From: Carideicomes alvinocaridis
GTDB lineage: Bacteria > Pseudomonadota > Alphaproteobacteria > Rhodobacterales > Rhodobacteraceae
NCBI GenBank assembly: GCA_005473895.2
Contig: SRJI02000023.1
Span: forward strand, 1-64,000
DNA length: 64,000 bases
Direction: 5' to 3'
A model generated the notes under the pieces. That model was not told the DNA's origin. It made no database searches and saw nothing but the letters and a program-made list of their open reading frames with translations. Below are positions 55,725 through 64,000 of the stretch, piece after piece (position 1 is the stretch's first letter; each line of letters opens with the position of its first letter). Position numbers and translations under genes: made by a program.

Positions 55725-56119
55725 AGATCGTCCTGGTTTCGGCCGTCGCGCTGATCGACGTGGACGGGCGCGTGCTGCTGGCGCAGCGGCCCGAAGGCAA
55801 GTCCATGGCCGGCCTGTGGGAATTTCCCGGCGGCAAGGTGGAAGCCGGGGAGACGCCCGAAAAGGCCCTGATTCGCGAGCTGGAGGAGGAGCTGGGCATC
55901 GACACTTGGGAATCCTGCCTCGCGCCGCTGACCTTCGCGAGCCATTCCTACGAGGATTTCCACTTGGTGATGCCGCTCTTTGCCTGCCGCAAGTGGCAGG
56001 GGATCCCGCAATCGCGAGAGGGGCAGAGCCTGAAATGGGTGCGCGCGCGGGATCTTAGCAGCTACCCGATGCCGCCCGCCGACATCCCGCTGATCCCCAT
56101 TCTGCGCGACTGGCTCTGA
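55721..56119 (+). CDS. mutT: Nudix hydrolase MutT (8-oxo-dGTP pyrophosphatase)
   Basis: A 132-residue Nudix enzyme. The Nudix box reads GKVEAGETPEKALIRELEEELG. The GTG start overlaps the argJ stop, so the two are translationally coupled. WEFPGGK before the box and the final SYPMPPADIPLIPIL match the MutT subgroup. Confidence 0.92.
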   Translation: MKIVLVSAVALIDVDGRVLLAQRPEGKSMAGLWEFPGGKVEAGETPEKALIRELEEELGIDTWESCLAPLTFASHSYEDFHLVMPLFACRKWQGIPQSREGQSLKWVRARDLSSYPMPPADIPLIPILRDWL

Positions 56120-56174
56120 CGCTCCGGGCGGCTGGCGGCGGCTGCATCGCGGGCGCCGGATGTCAACGACCTTA

Positions 56175-56236
56175 CGTTAATTTTCGCGACAATTTTGTGA
56201 ATTAACGAGTATTTTGCATGGAAAAGGTGCTATAAG
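56175..56236 (+). promoter_or_regulatory. AT-rich promoter region with 8-bp inverted repeat
   Basis: CGTTAATT (56175-56182) and AATTAACG (56200-56207) form a perfect inverted repeat with a 17-bp spacer. A -10-like TATAAG lies at 56231-56236, about 100 bp before the microprotein ATG. The -35 is not clear. The repeat lies where an operator or activator site would be expected. Confidence 0.4.
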
Positions 56237-56335
56237 CAGGGCTGCGGGTGCCCGGACAGCGGTTCGCGGCGCACCGTTTAACTGGACCGGTGGGGAAAAG
56301 GCCGGTCAGGGGCAGGTCAGTTGGGAGGCCGAAAA

Positions 56336-56467
56336 ATGCTCAAGACGATCATCATTGGCACCTGCGTGTCGATTCAGGGGACTTTCGTGAAGGCACTGCC
56401 CGACGGGCGGATTTCGATCCGCGTCGGCGACAGGGTCTATTCCGGACGCCCGGCGAGCGCAGCCTAG
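56336..56467 (+). CDS. 43-residue microprotein
   Basis: The frame begins MLKTIIIGTCVSIQGTF and ends in SGRPASAA, 43 residues in all. GGGAGG lies 7 nt before the ATG and a strong terminator follows. The central part (a beta-strand-like GRISIRVGDRVYSG) is not obviously random. I recall similar short proteins in Rhodobacteraceae but cannot confirm. One Cys at position 10; no membrane segment. Function unknown. Confidence 0.65.
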   Translation: MLKTIIIGTCVSIQGTFVKALPDGRISIRVGDRVYSGRPASAA

Positions 56468-56542
56468 AAACACCGTTCCTGCCGGCCGGGGCCGGCGGTC
56501 GAACAATCGCGCGCCCGACGGGGCGGGCGGAAAACGAGAAAA

Positions 56543-56569
56543 GGGCGGCCCGCTCAGGCCGCCCTTTTT
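56543..56569. terminator. Bidirectional terminator between the microprotein and infB
   Basis: GGGCGGCC (56543-56550) pairs with GGCCGCCC (56557-56564), with a 6-nt loop. Five T follow on the plus strand, and AAAA on the other side serves the minus strand, so both convergent transcripts (microprotein and infB) can end here. Confidence 0.85.
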
Positions 56570-56597
56570 CGTTGTCGATCCCCGTGAGGGGCGCGGA

Positions 56598-59084
56598 TCA
56601 GGTGAGCTTGCGCTCCACCTCCTCGCGTTCGAAGATCTCGATGACGTCGCCGGGGCGGATGTCGTCGTAGTTCTCGAAGGCCATCCCGCATTCCTGGCCG
56701 GACTGCACCTCGGCAACCTCGTCCTTGAAGCGCTTGAGCGTCTTCAGCGTGCCTTCGTGGATCACCACGTCGTCGCGCAGCAGGCGCACACCGGCCGAAC
56801 GGCGGGCGACGCCCTCGGTGACCAGGCAGCCGGCGACCTTGCCGACATTGGACACCTTGAAGACCTCGCGGATTTCCGCGTAGCCGATGAAGTTCTCGCG
56901 CACCTCGGCCGAGAGCAGGCCCGAGGCCGCCGCCTTTACGTCGTCCACGAGGTCGTAGATCACGCTGTAATAGCGCAGCTCCACGCCCTTCTGGTTGGCG
57001 CTGTTGCGGGCCGAGGCATTGGCCCGGACGTTGAAGCCCAGGATCGGCGCGTTCGACGCTTCGGCCAGGCCCACGTCGGTCTCGGTGATGGCGCCCACAC
57101 CGTAGTGCAGCACCCGCACGCGGACCTCGTCGTTGCCGACCTTTTCCAGCGCCTGGACGATGGCCTCGGCCGAGCCCTGCACGTCGGCCTTGACCAGGAC
57201 CGGCAGCTCGGCCACGTCCTTGTCGTCCTTGGCCTTCTGCATGAGCTGTTCCAGCGTGGTGGCGGCCCCGGCCGCGGCGCGTTTCTCCTTGGCCTGTTCC
57301 TGGCGGTACTCGGCGATCTCGCGGGCCTGCGCCTCGGTCTCGGTGACGTTCAGCACGTCGCCGGCCTCGGGCGTGCCGTTGAGGCCCAGGACCTCCACCG
57401 GCTCGGACGGGCCGGCTTTCTCGACCCGCTCGCCCTTGTCGTTGATCAGCGCGCGGACCTTGCCCCACTGCTCGCCCACGACGAAGATATCGCCGCGCTT
57501 GAGCGTGCCGGCGCGCACCAGCACGGTGGCCACCGGGCCGCGGCCCACGTCGAGCTGCGCCTCGATCACCGCGCCCTCGGCCGCCCGGTCGGGGTTGGCC
57601 TTGAGTTCGAGGATCTCGGCCTGCAGCGCGATGGCCTCGAGCAGTTCGTCCAGCCCCGCGCCGGTCACGGCGGAGACGGGAACGTCCTGCACGTCGCCCG
57701 ACATCGCCTCGACGACGATCTCGTGCCGCAGAAGCTCGGCGCGCACCTTGTCCGGGTTGGCGCCCTGCTTGTCGATCTTGTTGATCGCCACGATCATCGG
57801 GACACCCGCCGCCTTGGCGTGGTTGATGGCCTCGACGGTCTGCGGCATGACGCTGTCATCCGCCGCCACGACCAGCACCACGATGTCCGTCACCTGCGCC
57901 CCGCGGGACCGCATGGAGGTGAAGGCCGCGTGGCCCGGCGTGTCCAGGAAGGTCAGCGTGGCGCCGCTGTCGGTCTGCACCTGGTAGGCGCCGATATGCT
58001 GGGTGATCCCGCCGGCTTCGCCCGCCACGACCTTGGCGTCGCGGATGGCGTCGAGCAGCGAGGTCTTCCCGTGGTCGACGTGACCCATGATGGTGATGAC
58101 CGGGGGCCGCGGCTTGAGATCCTCGGGCTTGTCCTGGACCTCCTTGATCACGTCCTCCACGTCGCCGGCCGAGACGCGCACGGCGCGGTGGCCGAATTCC
58201 TCGACGATCAGCTCTGCGGTATCGGCGTCGATGGTCTGGTTCTGGGTGACCATCATGCCGTTCTGCATCAGCGCCTTGACCACCTCGGCGGCGCGTTCCG
58301 CCATCCGGTTGGCCAGTTCCGACACCACGATCGCCTCGGGGATCTGGACGTCGCGCACGACCTTTTCACGGTCGGCCGACTGGCCCATCGCCTTCTGACG
58401 CGCACGCTCCTGCTTGCGCTTCATGGCGGCCATGGATTTCTGCCGGCCACCTTCGCCCGAAAGCGCCTGGTTCAGGGTCAGCTTGCCCGAGCGGCGGCCG
58501 CCATCGTCGCGGCCCTTGCCGCCACGGCCACGTTCCTCGCGCTCGCGCTCCGCCTTGCGGGGCTGCGCGGCAGAGGGTTTGGGCGCCGAACGCGTGTCTT
58601 CCTTGGCGGCCGGGGGCGCCTCGGCCGCGCGCTTGGCGGCCTCGTCGGCCTCGCGGGCCTTGCGCTCTTCCTCTTCCGCCTTGGCGCGGGCCTTTTCCTC
58701 GGCCTCGCGCTGCTCGCGTTCCTTCTGCTCCGCTTCGGCGCGGCGGCGCTCACGCTCTTCGGCGCGGGCCTTTTCCTCGGCTTCGCGGGCGGCGGCCTCG
58801 TCGGCCTCGCGGGCCTTGGCGGCCTGCAGCGCCTTCATCCGGCGCTCCATCTCCGCGTCGGAAATGCCCGCCGGCCGCTTGCTGCCAGAGGCCGAGGCGA
58901 CCTTTGCCGGATCGCCGCCGGTATGCGGCTTGGCCGCGCCGGTCTTCGGCACGACGACCCGCTTGCGCTTGGTCTCCACCACGACGTTCTTGGTCCGCCC
59001 GTGGCTGAAGCTCTGCTTCACGTTCCCCGAGCGGGGACCGCCCCCGCGCAAACCAAGAGTCTTCTTACCGTCGTTATCGCTCAT
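56598..59084 (-). CDS. infB: Translation initiation factor IF-2
   Basis: An 828-residue GTPase that positions initiator tRNA. A long charged Ala/Glu/Arg-rich N-terminal region (about 75-200) precedes the G domain with [23 protein letters not shown] and AINKID, and then domains II-IV to the C-terminus (EVERKLT). It overlaps the upstream ylxR gene by 4 bp and is last in the rimP-nusA-ylxR-infB operon. Confidence 0.97.
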   Translation of the reverse strand: MSDNDGKKTLGLRGGGPRSGNVKQSFSHGRTKNVVVETKRKRVVVPKTGAAKPHTGGDPAKVASASGSKRPAGISDAEMERRMKALQAAKAREADEAAAREAEEKARAEERERRRAEAEQKEREQREAEEKARAKAEEEERKAREADEAAKRAAEAPPAAKEDTRSAPKPSAAQPRKAEREREERGRGGKGRDDGGRRSGKLTLNQALSGEGGRQKSMAAMKRKQERARQKAMGQSADREKVVRDVQIPEAIVVSELANRMAERAAEVVKALMQNGMMVTQNQTIDADTAELIVEEFGHRAVRVSAGDVEDVIKEVQDKPEDLKPRPPVITIMGHVDHGKTSLLDAIRDAKVVAGEAGGITQHIGAYQVQTDSGATLTFLDTPGHAAFTSMRSRGAQVTDIVVLVVAADDSVMPQTVEAINHAKAAGVPMIVAINKIDKQGANPDKVRAELLRHEIVVEAMSGDVQDVPVSAVTGAGLDELLEAIALQAEILELKANPDRAAEGAVIEAQLDVGRGPVATVLVRAGTLKRGDIFVVGEQWGKVRALINDKGERVEKAGPSEPVEVLGLNGTPEAGDVLNVTETEAQAREIAEYRQEQAKEKRAAAGAATTLEQLMQKAKDDKDVAELPVLVKADVQGSAEAIVQALEKVGNDEVRVRVLHYGVGAITETDVGLAEASNAPILGFNVRANASARNSANQKGVELRYYSVIYDLVDDVKAAASGLLSAEVRENFIGYAEIREVFKVSNVGKVAGCLVTEGVARRSAGVRLLRDDVVIHEGTLKTLKRFKDEVAEVQSGQECGMAFENYDDIRPGDVIEIFEREEVERKLT

Positions 59085-59713
59085 CCAGCTACTTTTCCTT
59101 TCCGGCGACGCGCACCGTCGTCAAACCCGCGAAGGCCTTTCAATCTCGCGGCCTCCTCTACTACACGAGAGCTGAGTCCACCAGCGGCAAGCGCGCCATG
59201 TATCACAGTTTGTCGCCCGAATGCCAATCCGAGCTCATCCGCCGTCAGCCATCCTATGAAGCGGCCGCCATAGGGCGTGCTCAGCTTCGATTTCCCGCGC
59301 TCCGAGCCGTCGCGCGCCTGGATCAGCACCCGCGCCTTTTCCTGCGAGAGCCAATCCTTGACCTTTTCGTAGCCGGCGACGGCCGCGCCCGACTTGCGCG
59401 CCAGGCTGATCAGGTTGACCACCCGGCGGGCAAGTTGGGCCTCGACCTCGTCGGCCAGCCCCTCCGGCACCGAGACCTTCGTCTTGGCGGCGCGGGAGAA
59501 CAGGTTCTTCGACGCCGCCTTGTCGAGCGCGGCGCGGTCGGCGGACACCCAGATCCCCCGGCCAGGCAGCTTGCCCATGACGTCGGGGACGATACCGCCC
59601 TCCGGTCCGACGACGAAGCGGACAAGCTCGCCCACCGGCCGCACCTCGCCGGTGGCGATGCATTTCCGCTCGGGCGTCTCCGTCACGTCCCTGGTCGCGC
59701 CTCCGCGTGTCAT
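59081..59713 (-). CDS. YlxR (DUF448) protein with C-terminal L7Ae-like domain
   Basis: A 210-residue nucleic-acid-binding protein. Residues about 10-90 are YlxR-like ([32 protein letters not shown]). Residues about 95-180 resemble an L7Ae/YlxQ domain ([20 protein letters not shown]), so two proteins that are separate in Bacillus are joined. It has a basic tail ([10 protein letters not shown]). It lies between nusA and infB, the conserved position. Confidence 0.88.
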   Translation of the reverse strand: MTRGGATRDVTETPERKCIATGEVRPVGELVRFVVGPEGGIVPDVMGKLPGRGIWVSADRAALDKAASKNLFSRAAKTKVSVPEGLADEVEAQLARRVVNLISLARKSGAAVAGYEKVKDWLSQEKARVLIQARDGSERGKSKLSTPYGGRFIGWLTADELGLAFGRQTVIHGALAAGGLSSRVVEEAARLKGLRGFDDGARRRKGKVAG

Positions 59714-59738
59714 GGGCGTCCTTTCCCGAGACCCGGGA

Positions 59739-61379
59739 TCAGGCCTCGGCCTCCTTCACGGTTTCGTCGCCGCCCTCGCCCTCGGCCGTCTCGTCGGCTT
59801 CGGCTTCGTCGGCTTCCAGATCCTCGGGATCGACCCAGCCCAGTTGGACCCGGGCGGTCATCACGAGGTTCTGCGCTTCTTCCAGGCTGACATCGAAGGG
59901 TTCCAGAAGACCGTCGTCCTTCACCCGCTCGCCATCGACCGAGGTCCAGCCGCCGGCCAGTTCCCAGTCCGCGCAGGTGGCGAAATCCTCGAGCGTCTTC
60001 ACGCCGTCTTCCGCCAGAGCAAGGATCATTTGGGGTGTCAGCCCCTCGAAGTCAATGAGCGACTGCTCGGCGCCCAGTTCCTGGGCCTTTTCCAGCGCCT
60101 TGCGGGCCTGTTCTTCCAGGTGCTCGCGGGCACGGGTCTGCAGTTCCTCGGCGGTCCCTTCGTCGACGCCGTCGATCACCAGCAGCTCTTCCATGTCCAC
60201 ATAGGCGACTTCCTCGAGGTTGGTGAAGCCCTCGGCCACGAGAAGCTGGGCGAAGAACTCGTCGAGGTCCAGCGTGTCCATGAAGAGCTGGGTGCGTTCC
60301 TCGAACTCCTTCTGGCGGCGCGCCGATTCCTCTTCCTCGGTCATGATGTCGATGTCGAGCCCGGTCAGCTGCGACGCCAGGCGCACGTTCTGACCGCGGC
60401 GGCCGATGGCGAGGCTCAGCTGCTCTTCGGGCACCACGACCTCGATCCGCTCGGCATCCTCGTCCAGCACCACCTTCGACACTTCGGCCGGTTGCAGCGC
60501 GTTGACGAGGAAGGTCGGCATGTCCTCGTTCCACGGGATGATGTCGATCTTCTCGCCCTGCAACTCGTTCACCACGGCCTGCACGCGGCTGCCGCGCATC
60601 CCGACACAGGCGCCCACGGGGTCGATCGAATTGTCGTAGGAGACCACGCCGATCTTGGCGCGCGAGCCGGGGTCGCGGGCGACCGCCTTGATCTCGATGA
60701 TGCCGTCGTAGATCTCGGGCACTTCCATCTTGAACAGCTCGGCCATGAATTCCGGCGCGGTGCGCGACAGGAAGATCTGCGGCCCGCGGGCCTCGCGGCG
60801 CACGTCCTTGATGTAGCAGCGGATGCGGTCGTTCGGGCGATAGGCTTCGCGGCCGATCTTCTCGTTGCGGCGCAGGATGGCCTCGCCGCGGCCCACGTCG
60901 ACGATGACGTTGCCGTATTCCTCGCGCTTGACGACGCCGTTGATGATGGTGCCGGCGCGGTCCTTGAATTCCTCGTACTGGCGGTCACGCTCGGCTTCGC
61001 GGACCTTCTGCAGGATCACCTGCTTGGCCGATTGCGCGGCGATGCGGCCCATTTCGACCGGCGGCACTTCCTCGATGTACTGCTGGCCGACCTGCGGGTC
61101 TTCCATGTACTGCTTGGCCTGCTCCACGGTCATCTCGGCCTGGTAGTTCTCCAGCTCCTCGTCCTCGACCACGGTGCGCACGCGGGTGAAGGTCGCCCGC
61201 CCGGTCTTGCGGTCGATCGCGACGCGGATGTCCATCTCGGAGCCGTAGCGGCTCTTGGCGGCCCGGGCGAGGGATTCCTCCATCGCCTCGACCACCAGCG
61301 AGGGGTCGATCATCTTCTCCCGCGCCACCGCCTCGGCGGTCTGCAGAAGCTCAAGCTGGTTGGCAGAGGTGATTGCCAT
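59739..61379 (-). CDS. nusA: Transcription termination/antitermination factor NusA
   Basis: A 546-residue RNA-polymerase-binding protein. An N-terminal domain, S1 ([20 protein letters not shown]), two KH domains ([21 protein letters not shown]), C-terminal HhH repeats, and an acidic tail ([18 protein letters not shown]). The order matches alphaproteobacterial NusA. It lies between rimP (4-bp gap) and ylxR. Confidence 0.96.
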   Translation of the reverse strand: MAITSANQLELLQTAEAVAREKMIDPSLVVEAMEESLARAAKSRYGSEMDIRVAIDRKTGRATFTRVRTVVEDEELENYQAEMTVEQAKQYMEDPQVGQQYIEEVPPVEMGRIAAQSAKQVILQKVREAERDRQYEEFKDRAGTIINGVVKREEYGNVIVDVGRGEAILRRNEKIGREAYRPNDRIRCYIKDVRREARGPQIFLSRTAPEFMAELFKMEVPEIYDGIIEIKAVARDPGSRAKIGVVSYDNSIDPVGACVGMRGSRVQAVVNELQGEKIDIIPWNEDMPTFLVNALQPAEVSKVVLDEDAERIEVVVPEEQLSLAIGRRGQNVRLASQLTGLDIDIMTEEEESARRQKEFEERTQLFMDTLDLDEFFAQLLVAEGFTNLEEVAYVDMEELLVIDGVDEGTAEELQTRAREHLEEQARKALEKAQELGAEQSLIDFEGLTPQMILALAEDGVKTLEDFATCADWELAGGWTSVDGERVKDDGLLEPFDVSLEEAQNLVMTARVQLGWVDPEDLEADEAEADETAEGEGGDETVKEAEA

Positions 61380-61383
61380 GGGT

Positions 61384-61962
61384 TCAGTCCTCCTCGGAGC
61401 CGGTCTCGGTCTCGATGTCGTCGAAAGCGGTTTCGTTCAGAACGCCCGCGTCCTTGCGGGCCTTCAGCATTTCCTTGATCAGGTCGTCGGTGAGCACGAG
61501 CTTGGCATCCGACAGCCATTCGAATTTCAGCCCGACGGTGCCTTCCTCGATGTTGATCAGCACCTCGTCGTCTTCCACGCCCGCCAGTTCGCCCTTGAAG
61601 CGGCGGCGGCCGTCGATCAGCTCGGTCGTCTCGATCTTGGCCTCGTAGCCCTCGAAGGTCTCGAAATCCTTCAGCCGGGTCAGCGGCCGGTCGATGCCGG
61701 GGCTGGAGACCTCGAGCGTATAGGTGTCGAGGATCGGGTCCTCCACGTCCAGCGCGGCGGAGACGGCGGTGGAGATCTCGGCGCAATCCTCGACTTCGAT
61801 GCCGCCCTCGGGCTTCTCGGCCATGATCTGCAGCGTGGTCGACTTGCCGCTCATCAGCCGGATGCGCACCAGCTCATAGCCCAGGTCCTCGATGACCGGG
61901 CCGACGATCTCGGCGAGTCGGCGATCCATGGCCGCCTTGGCGATGAGGTCGTTCGGTATCAT
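61384..61962 (-). CDS. rimP: Ribosome maturation factor RimP
   Basis: A 192-residue 30S assembly factor. The N-terminal region ([17 protein letters not shown]) and [19 protein letters not shown] are conserved. The C-terminal 25 residues are extra and acidic. The start at 61962 follows AAGGAG. A terminator hairpin sits just upstream of that ribosome site. Confidence 0.94.
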   Translation of the reverse strand: MIPNDLIAKAAMDRRLAEIVGPVIEDLGYELVRIRLMSGKSTTLQIMAEKPEGGIEVEDCAEISTAVSAALDVEDPILDTYTLEVSSPGIDRPLTRLKDFETFEGYEAKIETTELIDGRRRFKGELAGVEDDEVLINIEEGTVGLKFEWLSDAKLVLTDDLIKEMLKARKDAGVLNETAFDDIETETGSEED

Positions 61963-61989
61963 GGGGCTCCTTGCGGCTGGGCCGGACAC

Positions 61990-62012
61990 AAAAAAACGGG
62001 CGCGCGGCCCGT
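61990..62012 (-). terminator. Intrinsic terminator / candidate attenuator before rimP
   Basis: On the minus strand, ACGGGC pairs with GCCCGT (arms 62007-62012 and 61996-62001, 5-nt loop), followed by seven T. It ends about 28 nt before the rimP ATG, too close for a separate rimP promoter to lie between unless the mRNA is nearly leaderless. It therefore either ends dgoK transcripts or acts as an attenuator of the nusA operon. Confidence 0.8.
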
Positions 62013-62185
62013 ACGTGTTCCGGTGGAACGTCTGTTCAGGGAACCGACGCGCCGCTGTTGAGGGGCATATACGCCGCGTGGGGCGCATATGCAAGGGCTA
62101 CCGGCCGGGGCCTTCGGCGATTTTCCCCTGCTCGCCATCGGCGGCATATGCGGGAACCTGCGGTCAGGCCGGCACCCCGGCGGTC
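62013..62185 (-). other. Structured leader/intergenic region between dgoK and rimP
   Basis: It contains an 11-bp hairpin with one mismatch (GCATATACGCC at 62065-62075 and GGCGCATATGC at 62082-62092) and a third GCATATGC at about 62145. No tRNA or ORF is convincing. It is a plausible leader RNA for the rimP-nusA-infB operon. Confidence 0.4.
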
Positions 62186-63052
62186 CTAGTGCGTCCCCAT
62201 CGCCGCGCGGGCGGCGCGAAAGCCGGCCTCCGCCATCGCCTGTCCGTCCAGCCGTTCGGGGAAGGCGCCTTCGCCGTCCAGCGCCGCATGGTAGGCGTCG
62301 GCCAGGCGGTCGTCGCCCAGCACCGCGACCCGCTGGCCCAGCCAGTAGGGGCGGGCCGCCGACATGTCGATCCCCACGAGCATCCCGTAAAGCCGCGCCC
62401 GCGCCTCGCCCGGCTTCGTACTGCCAAGCGCATGGGCGGCGGCGAGTCCGGCAAGGCCTTGCGCCACGCCCTGCGGCCGGCTCATCACGTCGCGCAGGGT
62501 GGCGGTGAAGAGGGCGGCGTTCCACTCCGTCCCGGCGAGGGCGGGCGAGAGGCTGGACCTGGTTTCGAGCAGCCCGGCCAGTTCACCGGTCAGGGTGGCG
62601 CGAAAGCTGACGATCTCGCCCGCGCTGACATGGATCCAGAGCGTACGCGGCCCCGGCAGGCAGAGGACGCCGTCGAAGCCCGGCTGCTCGGCCAGCAGGC
62701 CGGCCACGCGGATCTCGGCCCCCGAGGTCAGGTCGGGCGGCTCCGATTGGCGCAGGCCCGGAAGCAGCCGCAGGTCCATCCGCCCGCCGGCAGCCACGCG
62801 GCTTTCCGTCTGCAGCGGCGGCGCGGCGGGGACGGGCACGGCGGCGGCGGGGTCGCCCAGTCCGGCGCAGATCACCGGGACGCCGCGCGCATTCTCCAGG
62901 TGCGGCGCAAGCATCCGCTCCAGCGCCGTCTCGGCCGCCTCCCCCTCGGCGATCTCCGCCTGCAGGTCGGCGATGACCGGGTCCTCGCCATCATGGACCC
63001 GCGCATAGAGCCGGCCCCCGTCGAATTCCACGCTGATCCATTCCGTCGTCAT
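62186..63052 (-). CDS. dgoK: 2-dehydro-3-deoxygalactonokinase
   Basis: A 288-residue sugar kinase of the ASKHA-related DgoK family (De Ley-Doudoroff galactonate pathway: KDGal + ATP to KDPGal). Conserved stretches include LLAEQPGFDGVLCLPGPRTLWIHVSAGEIVSFRATLTGEL. No dgoA or other galactonate genes are present in the window. The N-terminus begins directly at TTEWISVEFDGG. Confidence 0.88.
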   Translation of the reverse strand: MTTEWISVEFDGGRLYARVHDGEDPVIADLQAEIAEGEAAETALERMLAPHLENARGVPVICAGLGDPAAAVPVPAAPPLQTESRVAAGGRMDLRLLPGLRQSEPPDLTSGAEIRVAGLLAEQPGFDGVLCLPGPRTLWIHVSAGEIVSFRATLTGELAGLLETRSSLSPALAGTEWNAALFTATLRDVMSRPQGVAQGLAGLAAAHALGSTKPGEARARLYGMLVGIDMSAARPYWLGQRVAVLGDDRLADAYHAALDGEGAFPERLDGQAMAEAGFRAARAAMGTH

Positions 63053-63950
63053 GCCCTCTTTCTGCGCCCGACTCGGCCCCGTCGCAAGCCCGGAGAGGGG
63101 GCGAAAACCGGGGGTGATTCGCGGTTTCGCCGCTCATCGGAGGACCGGACGCGCGTCGGCCTTCGTCAGAGCTGTGATCGGGAGGACACGCATAGGTGGT
63201 GCGCCCCGGGGTGCGTCACAGACCTGCCGGGCCCTCGTCGAATTGCCGCCCGATGATCGCCGCATTGTCGCCCGATTTGCCCGGGTTCCGACCCCGCGGG
63301 GGTTTCCCGCCGGGCAACAAACCCGGCAGTCGCATGCCGCCGGAGGCCTTGCCTGCTGGACGAACCGGGTGCGGCGCGGGCCGAAAGGTCGCCCGCACTC
63401 GGATGATCATCCCGGATCCCGGAGACTGTCCCGGCAGGGCGGACAATGGGCGGACGTAGGGTCAAGCTGGTACCGGCCGCGCTGCGCAACAATGATTTCG
63501 GCGAAAACGTGGCGAAAGGGCGGTGATTGTGGCATCCCGCGGGCCGCATTTCGACACCGCTCCGTCCCTGCGTGACGCGCCCCGAAGGTGGCCCTGCGAC
63601 CCCCGCGAGAGGCGTCCGTCCCGGGCCGGGGGATCCCGCCTGAGTAGTCTTCCGGAAGGTGGCTTGACTACCGGGCCAGACCAACGCATTTTTCCGGTAA
63701 GTGGGGAAAATGAACGGAAAATTCTTGGTTACCCGTTTGCAGCATTCGCAACGGTGCGCCGGAAGGCTTCGTGACAAGAGTAGTCTGACGTGTTTCGGCA
63801 CCGTCGTTTTTCCCATGGGTATCCGGGGGTTTTCTCCCCCGCTTACAAGGTGGGTTCGGATGGGTTGAAAATGGCGGGAATGCGGCACCGACTGGCCGTC
63901 CAGCCATCTGGTGCCGGCGCCGCGACAGGTCAGCTTCTCGTGTGAGTGAA
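63053..63950. other. About 0.9 kb without a convincing gene
   Basis: Several frames are open, but their predicted proteins look random (Arg/Pro/Gly-rich, no domain). It holds a nested inverted repeat: TTGCCCGG (63277-63284) and CCGGGCAA (63310-63317), with ACCCC/GGGGT (63291-63295, 63299-63303) inside. It may be an upstream regulatory region for a gene beyond the window. Confidence 0.4.
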
Positions 63951-64000
63951 ATGTTTAACCATGGCTCTGACCTGGGAGAGTTTGAATTGACTATGAATAT
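63951..64000 (+). CDS. Possible start of a gene running off the right edge
   Basis: From the ATG at 63951 the frame stays open to the end of the window (MFNHGSDLGEFELTMN). Only a weak ribosome-site-like GAGTGA lies upstream, and sixteen residues are too few to judge. Alternatively the real start is the ATG at 63993 or beyond the window. Confidence 0.2.
   Translation, partial: MFNHGSDLGEFELTMN

Noticed and set aside
56757-61478. Long plus-strand frames across infB, ylxR and nusA
   Set aside because: Antisense shadows of high-GC genes; the minus-strand proteins are clear family members.
62026-62037. GAAC-N4-GTTC as a LexA box
   Set aside because: This is the Gram-positive-type spacing; alphaproteobacterial LexA sites are GTTC-N7-GTTC or the reverse, which I do not find here.
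62013-62185. tRNA gene (metY-like) before rimP, as in E. coli
   Set aside because: No acceptor-stem pairing or T-loop GTTC-rAAT motif could be laid out on either strand.
63166-63888. 240-codon minus-strand frame at the right end
   Set aside because: Composition is Arg/Pro/Ser/Gly-rich with no recognisable fold, no ribosome site, and it covers structured sequence.

Overview
The window is a stretch of high-GC alphaproteobacterial chromosome, most likely from the Rhodobacteraceae (Roseobacter/Paracoccus side). The evidence is the dnaA-dnaN-recF start, an L-malyl-CoA/beta-methylmalyl-CoA lyase of exactly the Rhodobacter length, the rimP-nusA-ylxR-infB cluster, a periplasmic parvulin next to argJ, frequent TTG starts, and a short intergenic repeat of a style I recall from this group. 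This is my own reading; no database search was done. The left edge cuts into dnaA, so the window probably begins close to oriC. No rRNA, tRNA, CRISPR array, transposase or prophage was seen.

Layout. 0-6 kb: dnaA (partial), dnaN, recF, pncA, trhO, and an AT-richer NYN-domain gene that looks acquired. 6-19 kb: the most distinctive region. A MarR regulator and an MFS exporter lie divergent from a long + strand operon that encodes an AmiC-like amide sensor, a flotillin-like membrane protein, a urea/amide-type (HAAT) ABC transporter, an ABC ATPase fused in frame to an amidase-signature hydrolase, and an acyl-CoA synthetase. Read as a pathway: sense amide, import it, hydrolyse it at the transporter, activate the freed acid with CoA. 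19-26 kb: mrp, a DUF1028 protein, an SRPBCC protein, a GntR regulator, accA, a LysE exporter, an extradiol-type dioxygenase and a small secreted protein. 26-30 kb: a D-amino-acid module (D-amino acid aminotransferase, DgcA racemase, DgcN N-acetyltransferase) divergent from malyl-CoA lyase. 30-42 kb: a 12-TM-like carrier, ilvD, DUF1244, an N-formylglutamate-amidohydrolase-like protein, pykA, rpmI-rplT, a glutaredoxin-MauE fusion, pheS, and a REC-phosphatase/Hpt phosphorelay pair. 42-50 kb: an unusual repeat block, an SDR, a membrane protein, argG, a sulfotransferase-like protein, msrA, radC, and a phosphate-binding-protein/OmpA fusion with a partner. 50-64 kb: secA, parvulin-argJ-mutT, a 43-residue microprotein, infB-ylxR-nusA-rimP behind a terminator-bearing leader, dgoK, and about 0.9 kb with no convincing gene.

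Main signals beyond single genes are: (1) the ATPase-amidase fusion and the flotillin inside an amide-uptake operon, with two mutually exclusive inverted repeats between the sensor and flotillin genes; (2) five copies of a 33-bp repeat family, each placed just after a gene's stop codon in the same orientation, so probably a gene-end element; (3) five tandem 31-bp units beside a block of GGTCTTG-type repeats; (4) a short ORF with a good ribosome binding site and a palindromic upstream region; (5) a candidate attenuator ahead of rimP-nusA-infB; (6) a CtrA-type box ahead of radC; (7) a likely leaderless trhO transcript.
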